DNA of 64,000 bases from NCBI GenBank assembly GCA_021464415.1, contig CM038469.1, positions 4,318,501 to 4,382,500 on the forward strand, written 5' to 3'. Of this stretch, positions 9,260 through 21,620 are shown in pieces. The stretch comes from Lonicera japonica. Taxonomy: Eukaryota; Streptophyta; Magnoliopsida; Dipsacales; Caprifoliaceae. The position numbers and the translations under genes are program-made. The notes below the pieces were generated by a model. The model saw only the letters and a program-made list of their open reading frames with translations. It was not told the origin of the DNA and searched no databases. How positions within the stretch are numbered: position 1 is the first letter of the stretch; each line of letters starts with the position of its first letter.

Positions 9260-9507
9260 TGTTAAATTATACAACATAAAATAAAAAGATTATATTAATG
9301 AGCTATAAGAATTCCAAATGGGTTACATTGCTATTACAATAATCCGTTTACAATACAAAACTAACTAATATATATTATTACAAAGGAGAGAAACTAATTA
9401 TGACAATGGGAGAAAAAGAAATAAATATAAAAGATGAAAAAAGGGATCCAAGAGAAGAAGGGATCCAATGGTAGAATGGGATCCAAGGTATTCTAACAAT
9501 TCTAACA
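9260..9507 (-). repeat. 5' LTR of the gene-carrying element
   Basis: This 248-bp LTR has intact TG...CA ends (forward 'tgttaaattatac' to 'attctaaca'). It is followed by the CACAT target copy at 9508-9512. It would hold the promoter that transcribes the three captured gene pieces. Confidence 0.9.
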
Positions 9508-10260
9508 CACATTAATTGTTGACTAATGCTACACACATCACGGCTTTTCCTACCTACTTATCTTACTGGCTGTTGTAGAGGGTTAATGTGGCAAAATGAC
9601 GTGAATTTTTTCTCGTGTCAAAAATCAAATAAAATTCACCGAATTGAATAAAATCACGCCGCCAAAGCTCGAAGATACTGATTTCCTTCGCATTATATAA
9701 TTGGGTTCTCTCAATCCTTCTCCCTCTATCCGTAATCTCTACTTTGTGATGATTTTTAAAGAAATTGCTTATCTTCAGATTTTTATTTGATTTCAGTTTC
9801 TACAACTTAAGTAGCTAATTGTGACGTCCTTCCCATTTCCCCTAATTATATACAACTTTAGATATTTCTCACACTAAGCTATTATTTACCAACCTTAAGA
9901 GGGAGATACAAAGACAAGAAGAAGAAGAAGAAGAAGAAGAAGAAGAAGAAGAAGAAGAAGAAGAAGAGAGAAGCAAAAATTTATAAAGATGCAAAGAGAA
10001 GAGAAGAAAGAAAAATTAGGACAAGTTTCAAACATATATTTTTAATTAGGATACGGTCCACTAATTTTTATCCCTTAAGTACTATAGCTAAAATCTCTCG
10101 ATTACAAATACTGTACCTATGACCATTTCTTTGTTACAGCGATCGAGAAATCACTGATACTCAAGTAGTTTATATGATTAACGTGCACGGTAGTTAAGAG
10201 GAAATGTTATGTTCTCAAGGATTAAGATTTGATTTTCCTCACCTCATTCCCGAATGTACT
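9508..10260 (-). repeat. Alpha-DOX upstream region, unit A (distal part)
   Basis: This is homologous to 47545-48350 and 49150-49990. Shared pieces include 'acctacttatcttactggctg', 'ggagatacagagacaagaagaa', 'gagagaagcaaaaatt' and 'cgatcgagaaatcactgatactcaa'. Before the LTR element inserted it was continuous with exon 1 of unit A. It is presumably an ancestral alpha-DOX 5' flank, kept now at three places. Confidence 0.8.
9914..9968. repeat. (GAA)n microsatellite
   Basis: About 17 GAA/AGA units lie in the unit A upstream region. The matching sites in units B and C hold only two to four such units (about 47950 and 49615), so this is a local expansion. Confidence 0.9.
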
Positions 10261-10933
10261 TCCAAAAAAAAAAAAGAAAAAGAAATACACACACACAAAC
10301 AAACAAACCACGCAACAACATATGAATATAACACCAAGTAGGTTTATTTTTATTTTTATTTTTTTGGGTGGGGGGTGGGGGGAGCGTTTCTTCATCTCAT
10401 AATTTTAGTATAGTATAAATCACTAAAAAATTTAAGATTTTTTTTTCTTAATTAATGTGTTTTGGCTATCTCATTCGCCCTAATTAACATTGAGCCATTT
10501 TCTTTTGTCAACCAAGGCAAAGTCAAATGCGAATCCATAATTAGACAAAGGACTTAATTGAAATGGATTGTGTCATGTTAATTTTATTTTGCAATATATA
10601 ATTTACATTGTAATTTTTTAATTTTGGTGGACTGGACTTGAGCATGGTTTGCCGGACCCAGTTCCGCCCATGGGTAAAGTTAGCACAGTGATTAATGTTA
10701 ATGTTAACATGCTGCATACACTATCAAGGTGAAAAATGAAGATAAATTCACATGAATAATCAATCTGACACAAGGAGAGGATAAATCATGAAATTTGATG
10801 GATCAAATCACAGAAAGTTCGATCAAGAGCTTGCACAGACAACATCAAAGCTTACATATTTTAAGTAAAAGGCAAACAAGTACGCACACATATAGAGATA
10901 AACATATATAAATGTTTGTGGTTTAGTAATTAA
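10261..10933. other. 3' flank of alpha-DOX, no further gene seen
   Basis: This AT-rich stretch has short homopolymers and a G-rich run near 10370-10384. It lies downstream of the alpha-DOX stop codon on the minus strand, so its right part should include the 3' untranslated region. No clear element ends or ORFs were recognised. Confidence 0.5.
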
Positions 10934-13900
10934 TTAAGGAAGACGAAGATATAAAGGAATTAGATTTGAGAAATGTTTTGGAGGGGAGTCGTCCCACACA
11001 CTGAATGCACTTTTGGAGTTGATCCACTTCTTTGTAACATCAGGGTAATGGCGATCCAATACATCTTTCAGGCTTTCTGTCGAATTAACCCAACTCAATC
11101 CTTTCTTTGTGTATGTCTCCTCATTATAATTGCTTGTAAAGAATCTATCTGCTTCTAACCTCCTGCCATTTTAATTTCAATCCAACATTTATAATATTAA
11201 AAGATAATTAAAGAACAATAATTTCTAACAAATATTATATTCACATATATTTAACAGCGAGTGATCGATCGAGTGCGTTGCAGTGTTGGTGAATAATCTT
11301 TTTCCAAGCTTTAATTGCTTGTGAAAAATATAATGTACTCCTTTCCTACCAAAGATCCTGTTGGGTGACATTTCAAGTGGTTAATTTCCAGAGCAAGCAA
11401 AAGGGTAAAGCAAGTTTAATCGAATTTTGTCGCCTAGTGGTAAGAGTGATTGTCGTCTTCCTTCAATACTATAGCATGAATAATTAAAGTTATTCGTTTT
11501 TGGATTCATATAATTTGCAACTTTAGGGGATTTAACTAGGGAATAACCCTTTCTCATTTGAGCCATACCTCTTACATAAGTCATAAGTGATACAAAGTGT
11601 TTGATTGTGCTAAATTTAAACATCACTTGAACATTTATAAACTTAGACACTGCTTGTAACTATAAGAGTGATTTTTTTTTTACTTTAGGTCCACGGATTT
11701 TGCTCCTTTAACAAATATTAATAACCCACTATAATACTTTCTAAGGATATATATTGTGGTACCCTTGCTTTCACAAAAGAAATTAAAGCAAACAATTAAA
11801 AGTAGATAGACATATCACATATTTGATTAAACTATAATTATGTGTACCTTGATGCCATCAAGAGAAATATAATAAATGCTGTCTCGCTTATTGCAAACCC
11901 CTTAATCTTCTTCTCTGCCATGAGTCCCACTAACAAATCCAGCTCCTCCACATCACCGTACACCTCTTCAAGTATTTTGATAGCCTCCTTGTCATCCGTT
12001 AGATCATCCCATTTAGAGATAGGAATCAATAGGAGGGACCTACGAAAGTCATTATATCTGGCAACTTTCCTCTCTCGGTCTCGAAAAACTACATCGTTCA
12101 CGCTACGAATTAGCACCTCTATTGCATAGAAACTGGGTGAAACCTAACTTAAATTTAGATTAACTAGTTTATTAATTTATTTAACAAAAACATCTACAAC
12201 TTCTTTATTAAGGGTGGAGATATTGGCACTCCCAATAACTTTTGAAAACACCCTCACTTTTCATTCGGTCATTTACAACTGAGTAAAGTATATGTTACTC
12301 AGTTATGAAAAACCGAGAATAAATTTGATAATACTTTACTCAATTATCAAGAACCGAGTATATAGGGTTATAGTCGGCCTCAAGAACTGAGTAATAGATA
12401 CTATTCAGTTGCAAATAACCAAATGAAAGTAGGAGTGTTACTAATTACTTTTTAGGATATCAATATCTCCGCCCTTTGTTAATTTATATTAAAAAAAAAA
12501 ACTTAATGACCGTACAGAAAATAAATATTTAGTTAAGAGATTTGCCTGTGCTTAAGTGCTAGTGTGAATATTTGAAATATGATATTTTAATATGAAATTT
12601 GAAGATTGAATCTCAAAATCTGTTTGTTTTAGTTTTCTGAATAAACCTCTAAATCTCTCTCTCTCTGAATGATAAGCAAATTTTAGTCACTAAAGTTTAT
12701 GAATCCTTGTAAAAGACAAATACAAAATTTAAATTAGTATATTGTTGAGCTATGCTTACTTTCAAGGGCAGGTAGGTCAATTCGATCAGGTCTATCTCTA
12801 CCGTCGATATCTTGTGGAATAATGTCCCTGAGCCACACCGGATAGTTCCAAAGCACAAGTGCCCCACTTGCTTGGTGGCCCATTGAAACCATCATCCTTT
12901 TAAATCCAATTTCTGATAAGGTCTTCTCTCCCTCAAGTCCAGCCAGATTTGACATTTCAACCCTGTCATTATTTCAACATAAAAGATTACGATAAATTAC
13001 GTCAATTTTTTCAAAGGGGCTTAAAAATTTTGAGGATCAGATTTCCGGATTTAGAAAATTTTAGAATGGGATTTATAATATTTTATTTTTTTTGAAAGAT
13101 GTTGTTCTTGAGAATAATATTTTTCGGTTATAATTAGTATATTTTATTTTTACTACCATTATATATATTGTCTCTACAAGCTAGCAGCATAATTAAGAAA
13201 TATTAGTTGTAGTTTGGAAATATGATTTAAGTATTTAACAAAATAATATGAGAAAGTATTTATAAGCAACTATATCATTTAAAAATAAAATAATATACTA
13301 CATCTTAAAAATATTTAAATTTAGCGATCGATTACTAATTTCTTTTTCATAACAGTTGGCCCAAAAGGAATTGTTTGGTTTGAGATAAGACAAAATACTC
13401 TTTAATTAACGGTGGAGATTTGTTGGGTCCTGGTACAGCATTGATATTCCTAAGAAGGAGATGATCGGGTAGAAGCGAGTGCATCCTATAAACGCTGGTA
13501 AACTCCTCGGTCAAGGAATATGGTACACCATAATTCTCGGGCTTCTTTAAACCCACAATCCCTCCCAAAATGATCCCACCAACATGTCCAAATATATCCT
13601 TAAATCTCTTCCCTAATAATCCGTACCTGATGAATCAGATAAACATAATCAAATTATAAAAGAACCATATGCTAAGCAATTCAATGTATATCTTAAAAAC
13701 AACTCGAATTATTAAACTTAGCGCATTAATGAGTTATACATTTTAAAAGTGTAGAACATATAAATGCAAATGCATCTAGTATGGTATGAATAAGTGGTAA
13801 TGATTTCAATAAGTGTAGCACGTCTATTGTTTAACGTTGTTTGATTGATTACCAGTTGGCTCGCATTCCAGCAAGTAATGTATTATTTTTGAGAAGTTCA

Positions 13901-16025
13901 ACAGTCCAATCAATTGTATGTACTTTTGCGATTACAGCTGATGTCACTAGTGTTGCGTGATGGTACAATCGTTCATCGTCTAATTTGGGATATTCCTTCT
14001 GAAAAATTGATCTCATAATTTAAGAAACAAGTTTTCTCATAAAAGACTTTATAATCAATTACACTATCGTGCGTACCTTCAAAACTTCACAAACTGCATT
14101 ATGTTCCTTTATAAAGAGGGCCTGCAATATCGAGACACCAGCCCAACTGTTGCGAATATCACCGGATATGGCAATACCGTTTTCGTCATGAAGTAGAAGG
14201 CCGTCGTCTAATATTTTAAGCTTCCCGTCCTTAAAATTTCTTACCTTTTGTGACATTTTTTTGTTGCTTCCATATATTGCACTTCCATCCCTTGGCAAGC
14301 AACATTACTAATGTAAAAATATGCAAAAAAGAACACGAAAATTCTAGCAGTGATAGAAATGCATATACTGTATAAAGAAAATTCTATTTACCTTGTATGT
14401 AACAAAGGGACTCGTTTCTAACATTATGTTTACGAACCATGTACAAAAACTATAGTAGTGATAGAAATGCATACATATATGGAACTATCACCGGAGAATT
14501 TTTTGTTTTTTGTTATATTTTTTCTTTTAAACGTGCCTGGTAGCTAGAAATGACAACTTAAGATTGCTTAATTGCACAATTCTTCATCAATTAACAAGAG
14601 CTTCAATTTCTAGTAGCTTTTTCATTTTATATGAACTTTGATTTCAAATGCTATAATTAACCTACAAATTAAAATTGATTAGAGATTGTAATGATAATAA
14701 AAATGAAAAAGGGTGGCATTATTGCCAAAGCAATGTACAATTTTAGAAACATAGAGTACAACTTCTCAAAGTAGTTTTACGCTCTTGCAAAGAGAATATT
14801 GCCAAACATAATCATACCACCAAGGTGTTCGAGTATTCAAGTGACCACTTTCAATCACATCGGATACACTTGTAGGAACCTCCTTTGTCTTATAAAACTT
14901 GAAGGATTTAAGGGGACATTCACTTGCAACTTCCTCGGGTGCAATTAGCTCAATCTGTCAACATGCATGAATCATTATTCTTCCATAATCAAATCTAAAT
15001 ATCTAATCCACAATTATTTAATTAGATGATCGAACAAATATTGGTGTTTATATTTTATAATTGGTTAATTTACCTGCTGAGTATCCTCTAAGTGATCAAT
15101 CCAGTCATGTATCATAAATTGTATCCAAGAAGCTGCTATCATGTTGAATTGTTTTCCCGTGTCTATAAGTTCTCGACGTGCCAAAAGCTTTGTCGCAACT
15201 ACCATAGGATCTGGCCTCATTACCTGAATATAAATCGTCTTTGTTTATTAAAAATATTGAAAAAAAAAATCAATTACAATAAACTTGTAAGCAAACTGTC
15301 CAGTTGGCCAATACCACTATGCGCCAATTTACGGCCACCACCTGCATATTTCTCAAAGCGCTGGCAACAGAAAACCTCCAGTAATTATTTATAAATGCCT
15401 GATCTTCTACCGAATAATTTTGTTGGTTGCAATTCCTCGCGAGACGTGGATATATATGTAATAGATCCTTAAAACTAATGGAAAAATTACAAGTAACTAG
15501 CTTTTTGTGTATCTGGGTAATTCGCATTTGTAGCTAGCACAGGCTAGTCTTCTCCATGCTTTATGTTTGGCAGAAGTTACAACTGATCCTATATATTGTT
15601 AAAAAAAAAAAAACTCTTATACAATACTATCTTAGCTGCTTTTTATTTCACATACCAAACACAAATTCAAGGGTATTTGCATGTGGCGCATTTGTTTAGA
15701 GAGTTTTTTTTTCAAATTTGAACAAAAAGAATTGTTTCATTTAATTAAAGTAGGAACAATTAACTCCATATATATATGAGGACCAAAAATTTAAGTATAC
15801 CTTATCGTTGTTGTCACGAGGAAGAATGTTCCTGCCAAAAAAGGTTCCTTGGCTGCCGGTAGTTTCATTATATCTATTGGAGTCAAATCTATCACCCGCT
15901 GGAGTATTACCGACATTAAACAAGTTGTATGTCTGGTGAAGGTGGCGACGAATTGCAAGGTAAAATAAGCCCATGAATACGGGTAAACGATGCCATATCC
16001 CCAACTTATCAATCAAGTGAATAAT
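10934..16025 (-). CDS. DOX1-like: Alpha-dioxygenase (fatty-acid alpha-dioxygenase), exons 2-10
   Basis: This haem enzyme adds O2 at C2 of fatty acids to give 2-hydroperoxides in plant oxylipin and defence metabolism. I place exons at 16025-15801, 15223-15074, 14954-14818, 14290-14077, 13998-13853, 13626-13399, 12962-12760, 12088-11848 and 11162-10934. All splice sites are GT-AG, the frames join and no stop interrupts. With the 29-codon exon 1 the product is about 619 residues (family about 630-640). Landmarks are LWHRLPV-type start (GIWHRLPVF), GSQ-x3-FGRN, FMIHDWIDHLED (distal His about 143), TPWWDGSAIYG, EEFTSVYRMHSLLPD (catalytic Tyr about 366, proximal His about 369), KKIKGFAISETAF, and ASRRLEADRFFT (substrate Arg about 545). 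The His-to-Tyr spacing of 223 equals that of Arabidopsis DOX1 (163/386). About 13 residues are missing in exon 2, between GDRFD and YNETTGSQ. It is probably functional if exon 1 is spliced in. COX-like peroxidases are excluded by motif context. Confidence 0.93.
15224..15800 (-). other. Intron 2 of alpha-DOX
   Basis: This 577-bp intron runs from GTATAC (after DNNDK) to an AG before VMRPDP. A minus-strand open stretch at 15270-15527 has no family resemblance, and the exon-exon junction DNNDK-VMRPDPM matches the family without it. Confidence 0.8.
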
Positions 16026-16915
16026 CTGCATTTAATTATATTGAATTGCATATTAAATGATATGTCCAAACTGCCAATGAGGCTTGCATTAGACAACAAA
16101 GTAACCTACCTAAAAAGCAATGGCTTTTAGGTTTTGGTCTTTGTTTAGAAAAAAATTATGATGCAGTTCACTAACTGTTGGTTTTTTTTTTTTTTTAAAT
16201 GATGCTTTCTCTATTTAATTGTCTCACAAGCATCATATATGTTTTTCTGGCGAGAACTCAAATACACGTACATATACACAGTACTTGAGTATTTGTTATT
16301 TATCGGTCACAAGGACAATACCTGTGACAAGGAAATGATCACGGGTACTGTACCTAACACCAAGAAATCAGGTAACATACCTGTAACTGAGTGTGCCGGG
16401 GAGATACCAAAATGTAGGGACCACCTTCTTTAAAGAAAAGTTAGTGAATTGCATCTTTACAAAGTTTCTCACTAATGCAATGCATGCCATGAAAAGATTG
16501 CCTTTCGTCACAAATATTTCATCTTAAAAAAACAAGAAGAAGAAGAAAAGGAGTACATATTCAGTGACGAACATGGCCTTAGGGATCGATGGTTTCATAA
16601 CCAATATATGCATTCGAGTATTGGACTAAAAACCGTGGCTAATTTAAGCCTGATCATCTCAGAGGAGACAATCCGCTTTATAGACGGAATGTATGCGTGT
16701 ATACATGGACGTACGCAGAATATTAGTTGAGGGGATATGAACATAAAAGACTGTAAAAGTGATTTTACTTCTTAAATTCTCACTCAAAACACATTGCAAA
16801 TTACAAGATATATGTATGTATGAGAAGTTTAAAAAAAATATCTAGTGTTTTACTTGAAAAAAGGGTTAGCTTTACTTTAGGGTGGTATTATTGCTAAAGT
16901 AATATACAATTTTAG
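16026..16915 (-). other. Alpha-DOX intron 1, proximal copy
   Basis: The stretch 16026-16715 is homologous to intron 1 of units A and B (shared 'aaactgccaat', 'cgtcacaaat', 'ataaccaa', 'acaatccgctttatagacggaat'). Where exon 1 should follow, the similarity ends. A piece near 16876-16915 ('gggtggtattattgctaaagtaatatacaa') matches the start of intron 4 at about 14705-14745. This is therefore a rearranged junction that has lost its own exon 1, which leaves the exon 1 at 21707 as the nearest usable one. Confidence 0.65.
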
Positions 16916-17264
16916 AAGTATATGATTTTGACACTTTGTCATGTGTCATATTGGTGTCTAAATTTTAGAACAAAATTGACACGAAATTAAAATTATGTTG
17001 TATTAATTGTGTATAGTCGTGTGTAAATGAGAGAATTTTTATTCCATTAGCTTTAAGCATTGCCAAATGGCATGTTTGTACTGGCTTGTCAAACTACAAT
17101 GGTGATCTTATTTTGGCCGTTTTTGGATGGAGGTAAACAGAAGGGTTGAATTGAAACAAATCCATTGTTTAAGGGCTATAATGTAACAAAAATTAGTTTA
17201 AGGACTGCATTGAAATAGGTCAATGATTAAGGGCTAAATTGATCATTTACTCTATGATTGTCAT

Positions 17265-18142
17265 CATAGGTGGAGCTATTAAAGGACAAGCGGGCCGAGC
17301 ACCCCCACTTGGTTTTGAAATTTTTTTATTGTATATGGGCTATTTTTAGAAAAAAAGATTTATATAGGAACTTATATGCAGAAATATATACTTAAGGATG
17401 CCTAAGTGTAAAAAAATTAAAACTTTCAATAAGCCAAACCCACGAAGCTCTTCTTTTTCACTTTAATTTCTTCTTCTTTCACACTCTTGGGTTCTCTCTC
17501 CTTTCAGCCATCTCTCTTTCTTTTGTTTCTATGCTCTTCTACCTCCACTACTCTACGCTGTCGCTGCTCCACCTCTACTCTCCTACTATTTATTTCTCCA
17601 CCGCAAGCTCCTCCGCTCCTGAGTAATATTTCTAGATCTACTTTTCAAAATTAGGGATTATATTATTTATTGATTAGTTGCATTAGATTAGTTGTATTTC
17701 TTTATTAATTGCATAATATTTAGTGTATTTCTTGAACTATTGATTATTTGATTAATTGTTGAATATTTTGTGATTTAGATCTAAACCCCTAATTTTTAAT
17801 TATTAGTTCTATTGTTGATTAATTACATAATTTTAATTCTATTATTAACTAATTTCATAATAATAGCTGATTTAGTTCTAAACCCCTAATTGTTGGATAT
17901 TAGTTCTAGTTTCATAATATTAGTTGATTTAGGTCTAAACTCCTAATTGCAATACTTGCAAAATATGAAAAATTGTAGAGTGTTATTGTAATTTCTTGTA
18001 ATTGTTTGCATTTGCTATTTCAATTGTATGAACTATTATTATTAATGCTATTATATTTGTGTTAAAATCTTAAAACTTTAAATATTATTTGGTGTACTTT
18101 AAATTTCACACCCGCTTGATTCAAATCCTGGCTCCGCCAGTG
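17265..18142. mobile_element. Non-autonomous hAT element (878 bp)
   Basis: The left end is CATAGGTGGAGCTATT. The right end reverse-complements to CACTGGCGGAGCCAGG. The flanking duplication ATTGTCAT/ACTGTCAC has two mismatches. Unit A shows the empty site near 1177-1190 ('tatgactgtgacatgctg'). It is the same family as 4166-6232, without the nested insertion, and has no transposase. Confidence 0.8.
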
Positions 18143-18470
18143 ACTGTCACATGCTTTTCTCCTCCATGCACGACTCGACATGTATTTTAGATACATATAA
18201 AGCTTTTCTTAAAATAAATTTTAAAACAAATGTCTTGCCTTATACTCAATTTTTGAACAAACTGATATCCATATTATACTGGTTTAATGATTGATCGGTG
18301 TATGCATTTAAGATGTCTACATTTCTTTTACCAAATTTTTATAAAAAAAATTGCACAATATATTTATTTTTACAGCATTGTTCTTATTAAGGAAAATGAC
18401 ATCTCTTCCCGATCTAGTTCTCTCCCACCCACCGGCATTCTCTCGCTCTCTAAATGTGATATTAATTAAG

Positions 18471-19694
18471 GGGTGTTCTTAAATATAATCATATAATCTG
18501 TCTTCTCACGTACTCCCACCTTATGTCGTCAATCTTAACCTAAAAATAGCGTAAGATCATTTCTTCTCACCCTAATTTTTGTACTTTGAAAAAATCCCCG
18601 CTAATTTGTCTTCTTACCCATTTAAATTTTTTAAAATTAAAAAAACTCCGTTATTTCCAACAAATAAGTCTACAACTCTAGTTCATCTTCTTCTTAGTCA
18701 AAAGCAGCACAATAATATTGACCGGCCAAATCACACACTGTGAGTAGTACTGACCAGGCCCAAAATTACTCCATTATTGTATGTTGTGCTTTTATTGTTT
18801 CAATAAATTTATTTTTTTGGAAGGACAAAGACTGCATATCTATGCTCTTTACCACCTTAATATTTATGTCTTCAAACAGGCACAACACTTTTCATTACTA
18901 CTTGTCTTCTTAATAATACATATATATATATATATATATACATATAATTTCCCCCTCCCTTGTCCCTCGCCCCATTGCCTGTCCATAAAAACACAAAGTT
19001 TAAACACAAAAAGAAAGATTAAATGACTTCAAAGTAGTCTTCATAAAAACCCACAGGTGATAACCATCTTCCACATGTACCTACATAAAATTTGCACAAC
19101 TCTTTTTTATGAATCACCCAGGAGTAAACCCTATTTCTGTCCTTTCTTCAACAATACCCTAATTTTCCAGGTGCAGGACTCGATTTAGCTTAGCTTTGTG
19201 CAAAATTAAATTTGTCTATTGTTGCTGAGTGTTGCAACAATTTTTTAATGTTTTTGTTGTAGTGAATTATAACCTATATTTACTTATTTCACAAAAATAA
19301 AATTTACAGACAAATTTGAAATATGAATGATAACCATTTAAAAGCAATGAATAATAATATATTATACAAAATATCATATAATCACTAAAAATGTATTTAT
19401 TAAAATTAATATTTTATATTTTTCATAGGTATATGACTGATATGTAATTTTTAATGAAATTTATTAAGGACGATATAAATTTTCTTTATAATGTCTTATT
19501 TTAATACTAAAGTTAATATTATTTAATATTTTTATTTTTAGCGATGAAACTTTATTACCCTTGTATTATTTCAGTAAACTCACCCCACCATTGGGGTGAA
19601 CTGCGAGTTTTTTGAGAAAACTGATGGGGTGAGAAAAAAATATTCTCACATTGGGGTGAGAATACGGATTTTGCGAGTGTATTTAAGAACACCC
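18471..19694. mobile_element. Mutator-like non-autonomous element (1224 bp)
   Basis: The ends GGGTGTTCTTAAATA and TATTTAAGAACACCC are perfect inverted repeats of about 15 bp. The flanks TTAATTAAG/ATAATTAAC look like a 9-bp target duplication with two changes. Unit A lacks the element (empty site near 1505-1515). The interior has GGGGTGAG-rich repeats near the right end and no ORF of note. Confidence 0.7.
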
Positions 19695-20075
19695 ATAATT
19701 AACTTTTGTGTCCATTCCCACCGTCCCTTTCCCCCATTTAATTTTCAAGGATAAATTTCAAATAAAATATAAAAATGTTCTTAGACTGTATATGTTAATA
19801 ATTCATTTGTTAAAAAAAAAAAAAAAGGAAGAAGATTTTATGTTTTACCATACAAAAAATTTGATTCTTCAGAATAAAAACTCCAAACTTGAGTTGCAAT
19901 CAGGAATCTGGTTTAGTTTCTAATAGTGTTTTTGTTTACATGCACGTAATTTTTTCAATTGAGCCGGTCGGTTTCCTAATTAAAAATATATAAGAAAAAA
20001 CTATTACTTATGTCCCAGTCAAACAGTTAATCTCATAGTCGTACTGTCTTTTCACTTTGTCAAAGTACACCGACT

Positions 20076-20104
20076 CCTTGCGCGCGCGCCCCCCCCCCCC
20101 CCCG
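20076..20104. repeat. (GC)n and poly-C tract
   Basis: A short alternating GC run is followed by about 18 C inside unit B. The corresponding region of unit A lacks it. Confidence 0.8.
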
Positions 20105-20766
20105 CTTCGCCCGGCTGCCCTATTTTTCTCACGCAAATATCTTCCCAACTCGAGAATTTGGTAGATTTAAAATTTTGTACAAAGGGGACGTTTCAATAAA
20201 GCGAGAAAACAATAAGCCAGCAGTGAGATTTTGTGCAGAATCTCTGGTGCTTAAGCTTTTTAATTCCTGTTGGATTTTTTTTTCAAATTGGTAGCGTTAT
20301 AGTCGTATTCGATCGGCGGGTGTTTTATGAAAGAATTCGGCCAAATTTTAATGGATTTTCTGATAATTTTCTGACGTAGGGTTAAAGTTATGGCAGACTT
20401 GTCACTTGTCCAAGAAAGAGGAGATATTAATAGACAGAAAGGGTTCAACTCTACATCACTGGTATACATGTACATGGGTAGATAGACACTTTTCACATCT
20501 CACTCTGTTAATTATGTGCAAGAATATGCATATATGTATATATATACAGTTTGGATGTTGTACAGACCTTCTTTTAGCGATATTCTTCCGTTGCCAAAAC
20601 ATTGGAGAGATATTTTCAGTGACGTTTACGTCACTAAAGACCGGTATCTACCATAAATTTACCATATATATACGCACATTCATGTATTGTTTCAATCTAA
20701 CAATCTACATATATAATAAAGTTATTGAGGACTGATGCTGATAATAAATCTGCGAAATATCCCTAC

Positions 20767-20787
20767 CTTATCAATTGAGTGAATAAT
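20767..20787 (-). pseudogene. Alpha-DOX exon 2 stub (21 nt), unit B
   Basis: Encodes IIHSIDK, the first seven codons of exon 2. It is preceded by an intact AG acceptor (TGCAG) and followed by GTAGGG, which could serve as a donor. Length 21 keeps frame, so inclusion in the mRNA would duplicate seven residues (IIHSIDK before IIHLIDK). Sequence similarity to the true exon 2 ends within about 12 bases downstream, so it is a truncated duplicate and not an alternative full exon. Confidence 0.7.
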
Positions 20788-21620
20788 CTGCATTTAGTTA
20801 TATTCATTTGCGTGTAAAATAACGTAACCAAACTGCCAATTAATAAGTTCTAAGGGTGTGTTTGATGCACCAGATTAGAAAGTCAGATAGAATTATTTAA
20901 TCATATCCGAACAGGATAAAACAATCCCACCTACTGACAAAAAAATTTATGGCTAAAGATCGTCCGTGACAGTGTCACTACAAGAAAATAACGTCAACCC
21001 TTACGGCATGACTTAGTAAGTTATTCTTGCAGTTCATAAAATTATTTTTCACATCACAAATTACTCAAAAGATTTCGTCACCAAGTTGGAGGGTCATGGT
21101 GCATCAAAAAAGTATGGGTTCAACACAAAAGGTTTTTTGTCACTAAAATTTTATGTGCACTTCACTAAAATATTGCACCGTATGTCGCTAATCTCTTGAT
21201 AATTTTAACGTGTGACAAATTCTATATTTAATTTCATCACTAAAGGAATACAATTCATGACGAAACACAAACTTTCATCAATAAAGGATTTCAATATGTA
21301 ACAAAAATGTGTTTTGTCACAAATCTTACGTCCCAATGTTCATATTTGGTAAAAAAAAGGGTATTTTCATCACAAGTGCTCGATCACAAATTCAACAATT
21401 TGTAGTAGTATGCATGCAGGCTCTAATGCATGTGGATCGCCCAATCACGGATGTGATCTTAGTGATGTTTCCATAACCAAAGCATATTGTAATAAAAATG
21501 ATCGCTAAAAGTCTGATCTGTGAGCATACGACAATCCACTTTACAGATGGAATATATATGTGTGTGTATTTGTTTGTATATATATATATATATAATAAGG
21601 AGTAAAATGGATGGAATTAC

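Larger units (their letters stand above)
6866..9507 (-). mobile_element. Non-autonomous LTR retrotransposon carrying three host-gene pieces
   Basis: The element is 2642 bp and reads on the minus strand. Its LTRs are 6866-7096 (3') and 9260-9507 (5'). A primer-binding site TGGTATCAGAGG abuts the 5' LTR, and a G-rich polypurine tract abuts the 3' LTR. The flanking target duplication is CATAT/CACAT (one mismatch). The 3' internal edge (ACTTGAGTTTGAGGGGGG) resembles Ty1/copia elements. There is no gag, protease, integrase or reverse transcriptase. In order 5' to 3', the interior holds a TORTIFOLIA1-like coding start, a class III peroxidase coding start and an intact LOB-domain ORF, all in the element's sense. 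This pattern fits transduplication by a retrotransposon, as known for maize Bs1. LTR identity is high but not perfect, so insertion is moderately old. Confidence 0.9.

Noticed and set aside
15270..15527. 85-codon minus-strand ORF
   Set aside because: It lies in alpha-DOX intron 2. The family protein is continuous from DNNDK to VMRPDPM without it, and it resembles nothing known to me.
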